Assembly: GCF_009737085.1 (NCBI RefSeq)
Contig: NZ_WOVL01000007.1
Location: 1 to 64,000, forward strand
Direction: 5' to 3'
Source: Paenibacillus sp. NEAU-GSW1
Lineage (GTDB): Bacteria > Bacillota > Bacilli > Paenibacillales > Paenibacillaceae
Length of the DNA stretch: 64,000 nucleotides
This document shows positions 62,078 through 64,000 of the stretch, one piece after another; position 1 is the first letter of the stretch, and every line of letters starts with the position of its first letter. The position numbers were made by a program, and so were the translations under genes. The notes under the pieces are model-generated. The model was not told the DNA's origin. It ran no database searches and saw only the letters and a list, made by a program, of their open reading frames with translations.

Positions 62078-63373
62078 ATGTTAGAGCGTTACAGCAGACC
62101 GGAAATGAGAGCAATTTGGACCGAACAGAACAAGTTTCAAGCATGGCTTGAAGTTGAATTGTGTTCTTGCGAAGCTTGGGTGGAGCTAGGCGTTATCCCG
62201 AAAGAAGACGTAGAGGCATTGCGTAAAGGCGCAAGCTTCAACATCGACCGCATTTACGAAATTGAGCAAGAAACCCGCCATGACGTTATCGCGTTTACGC
62301 GCGCTGTATCGGAAACAGTTGGCCCTGAACGCAAATGGGTGCATTACGGCCTGACTTCGACTGACGTTGTCGACACAGCTACCGGCTACTTGCTTCTGCA
62401 AGCGAATGCGATTTTGAAAAAAGACATCGAGCGCTTCATCGCGATTCTGCGCGAAAAAGCGATTCAATATAAAGATACGCCGATGATGGGCCGTACGCAC
62501 GGCGTTCATGCCGAGCCGACAACGTTCGGTTTGAAAATGGCGCTCTGGTACGAAGAAATGAAACGCAACCTGGAGCGTTTCGAGCATGCGGCAAATGGCG
62601 TGCAGTTCGGTAAAATTTCCGGCGCTGTCGGCACTTATGCAAACATCGATCCGTTTGTAGAAGAGTTCGTCTGCAAAAAGCTCGGCATTACGCCGGCACC
62701 GATCTCGACGCAAACGCTGCAGCGCGACCGTCACGCTGAATATATGGCGACGCTGGCTCTCGTAGCAACCTCCCTTGATAAATTTGCAACGGAAATTCGC
62801 GCTCTGCAAAAATCGGAGTTCCGCGAAGTGGAAGAGCCGTTTGCGAAGGGTCAAAAGGGATCGTCCGCAATGCCGCACAAACGCAACCCGATCGGCTGCG
62901 AGAATATGTCCGGCCTGTCCCGCGTTATCCGCGGCCACATGCTGACAGCTTACGAGAACGTTCCGCTGTGGCATGAGCGCGACATCAGCCACTCGTCCGC
63001 TGAACGCGTCATTTTGCCGGATGCGACAATGCTGTTGAACTACATGCTGAACCGTCTGGGCAACATTATCAACAACTTGACGGTATTCCCGGAAAACATG
63101 AAGCGGAACATGCAGCGCACGTTCGGCGTACCGTTCTCCGGCCGCGTGATGACGAAGCTGATCGACAAAGGCCTCAGCCGCGAGCAAGCATACGACACGG
63201 TCCAACCGCGTGCGATGCAAGCTTGGGAAGAACAGCGTCAATTCCGCGACATCATCGGCGAGACAACGGAAATTACGAGCCTGCTGTCCGCAGAAGAAAT
63301 CGACGATGCGTTCAACCCGGCATGGCACTTGAAGCATGTCGATACCATTTTCACACGTCTTGGATTGAACTAA
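62078..63373 (+). CDS. purB: Adenylosuccinate lyase
   Basis: Catalyses two steps of purine synthesis (SAICAR to AICAR and adenylosuccinate to AMP). 431 residues, typical. Signature [16 protein letters not shown] carries the catalytic serine loop; [12 protein letters not shown] and [16 protein letters not shown] hold the active-site His. Codon use is strongly biased toward preferred codons. Third gene of the pur operon. Confidence 0.97.
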   Translation: MLERYSRPEMRAIWTEQNKFQAWLEVELCSCEAWVELGVIPKEDVEALRKGASFNIDRIYEIEQETRHDVIAFTRAVSETVGPERKWVHYGLTSTDVVDTATGYLLLQANAILKKDIERFIAILREKAIQYKDTPMMGRTHGVHAEPTTFGLKMALWYEEMKRNLERFEHAANGVQFGKISGAVGTYANIDPFVEEFVCKKLGITPAPISTQTLQRDRHAEYMATLALVATSLDKFATEIRALQKSEFREVEEPFAKGQKGSSAMPHKRNPIGCENMSGLSRVIRGHMLTAYENVPLWHERDISHSSAERVILPDATMLLNYMLNRLGNIINNLTVFPENMKRNMQRTFGVPFSGRVMTKLIDKGLSREQAYDTVQPRAMQAWEEQRQFRDIIGETTEITSLLSAEEIDDAFNPAWHLKHVDTIFTRLGLN

Positions 63374-63389
63374 GGGGGATTCGAGGAGA

Positions 63390-64000
63390 ATGACCGCGTC
63401 AAAGCAAGCATTGTCTACCGCTGCGGAGTATGTAAAAGCGCCGCTGCTTTACAAAGGAAAGGTTCGCGAGCTGTACGATCTCGGCGAGCATTACCTGATC
63501 GTCGTTACCGACCGCATTTCTGCTTTCGACTATGTGCTGGATCCGGCGGTGCCGGATAAAGGGAATGTGCTTAACCGCTTGTCGGCCTTCTGGTTCGAGC
63601 AAACAGCGGACATTCAGCCAAACCATGTCATCCACACCGACGTTGAGAAGCTCGGCGACATCATCACGGAACCGGAGCTGCTTAAGAACCGTATTATGGT
63701 TACTCGCAAAGCGGAAAGAATCGACATCGAATGCGTCGTCCGCGGCTATATCACGGGCGGAGGTTGGAGACAATACCAGCAAACGCAAGCGATTAATGGC
63801 ATTGAGCTTCCGGCCGGATTGCGAAAGAACGAACGCTTCCCGCAGCCGATTTTTACACCGGCAGCGAAAAACGATGTTGGACATGACGAGGACATCCCGT
63901 TTGAGCGGATGCAAGAGCTGATCGGCGCCGAGCTTGCGGAAGAGCTTCGCGACCGCAGCATCAAGCTCTACGAATTCGCTCATGCTTACTGCGCGGAACG
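63390..64000 (+). CDS. purC: SAICAR synthetase, partial at window end
   Basis: Phosphoribosylaminoimidazole-succinocarboxamide synthase, which joins aspartate to CAIR. The frame opens at an ATG behind CGAGGAGA, 16 bases after purB, and runs off the window at residue 203. Motifs YKGKVRELYDLGEHYLIVVTDRISAFDYVL, VVRGYITGGGW and PIFTPAAKNDVGHDE mark the family. The larger ATG-to-end length and the QTADIQPNHVI segment fit the roughly 290-300-residue PurC variant more than the 240-residue one. Confidence 0.95.
   Translation, partial: MTASKQALSTAAEYVKAPLLYKGKVRELYDLGEHYLIVVTDRISAFDYVLDPAVPDKGNVLNRLSAFWFEQTADIQPNHVIHTDVEKLGDIITEPELLKNRIMVTRKAERIDIECVVRGYITGGGWRQYQQTQAINGIELPAGLRKNERFPQPIFTPAAKNDVGHDEDIPFERMQELIGAELAEELRDRSIKLYEFAHAYCAE

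Noticed and set aside
62186-63337. 383-residue frame opposite purB
   Set aside because: Antisense shadow of a conserved gene.

Overview
The window looks like chromosomal DNA of a Paenibacillaceae bacterium, most likely Paenibacillus. The evidence is Gram-positive ribosome binding sites (AGGAGG type, several TTG and GTG starts), Firmicute families (YneF, Ntdp/DUF402, LCP, a SleL/YaaH-like LysM-GH18 enzyme, Amidase_6, copper-amine-oxidase-type stalk domains), a purEKBC operon behind a guanine riboswitch, and moderately high G+C with runs of AT-rich inserts. No rRNA, tRNA, prophage or CRISPR array was seen.

Layout. 1-10.5 kb: tandem repeat, sodA, an acetyltransferase, ntdP-lepB, rnhA-queG, yneF-folE, an alpha/beta hydrolase, an IclR regulator, an Amidase_6 protein and ddl. 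10.5-15.7 kb: small conserved protein, uvsE, a TauE/SafE permease, an inositol-monophosphatase-family enzyme, a membrane ankyrin protein, a DUF2306 protein. 15.8-17.4 kb is decayed DNA: an AraC-regulator tail, a broken surface-protein gene with an F5/8C-like domain, and repeats. 17.4-24.9 kb: a hemL-type aminomutase, an LCP protein, a three-gene ABC-2 exporter, a Bcp peroxiredoxin and a secreted serine hydrolase. 25.0-30.6 kb: a stub of a response regulator, then a moxR-DUF58-transglutaminase operon. 30.7-39.7 kb: DUF418 protein, guaA, a decayed membrane-protein gene, an AraC regulator with a BadF-type sugar kinase and a GH4 glycosidase, and a riboswitch-controlled purine permease. 39.9-45.9 kb: a two-gene envelope operon, msrAB, a nitroreductase, and a MarR regulator with a DHA2-type MFS exporter.

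46-52.7 kb is the main accessory island. A 1299-residue protein with a new-looking Trp-Trp repeat array, a peptidoglycan-binding-like segment and a C-terminal toxin tip is followed by an AT-rich immunity candidate. A second cassette follows: a near-identical copy of the region before the toxin, joined to an unrelated PD-(D/E)XK-like toxin tip, with its own immunity candidate. This is the arrangement expected for toxin-tip exchange. An internally deleted IS3-family element closes the island.

52.8-60 kb: a LysM-GH18 hydrolase and a giant protein of about 1,895 residues with about 18 carboxypeptidase-regulatory-like repeats, whose reading frame is broken at a seven-G tract. 60-64 kb: purE-purK-purB-purC (purC runs off the window) under a PurBox-like operator pair, a sigma-A promoter, a guanine riboswitch and an intrinsic terminator. 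The purine permease near 38.3 kb carries the same control stack with the same operator spacing, so purine synthesis and uptake appear co-regulated.
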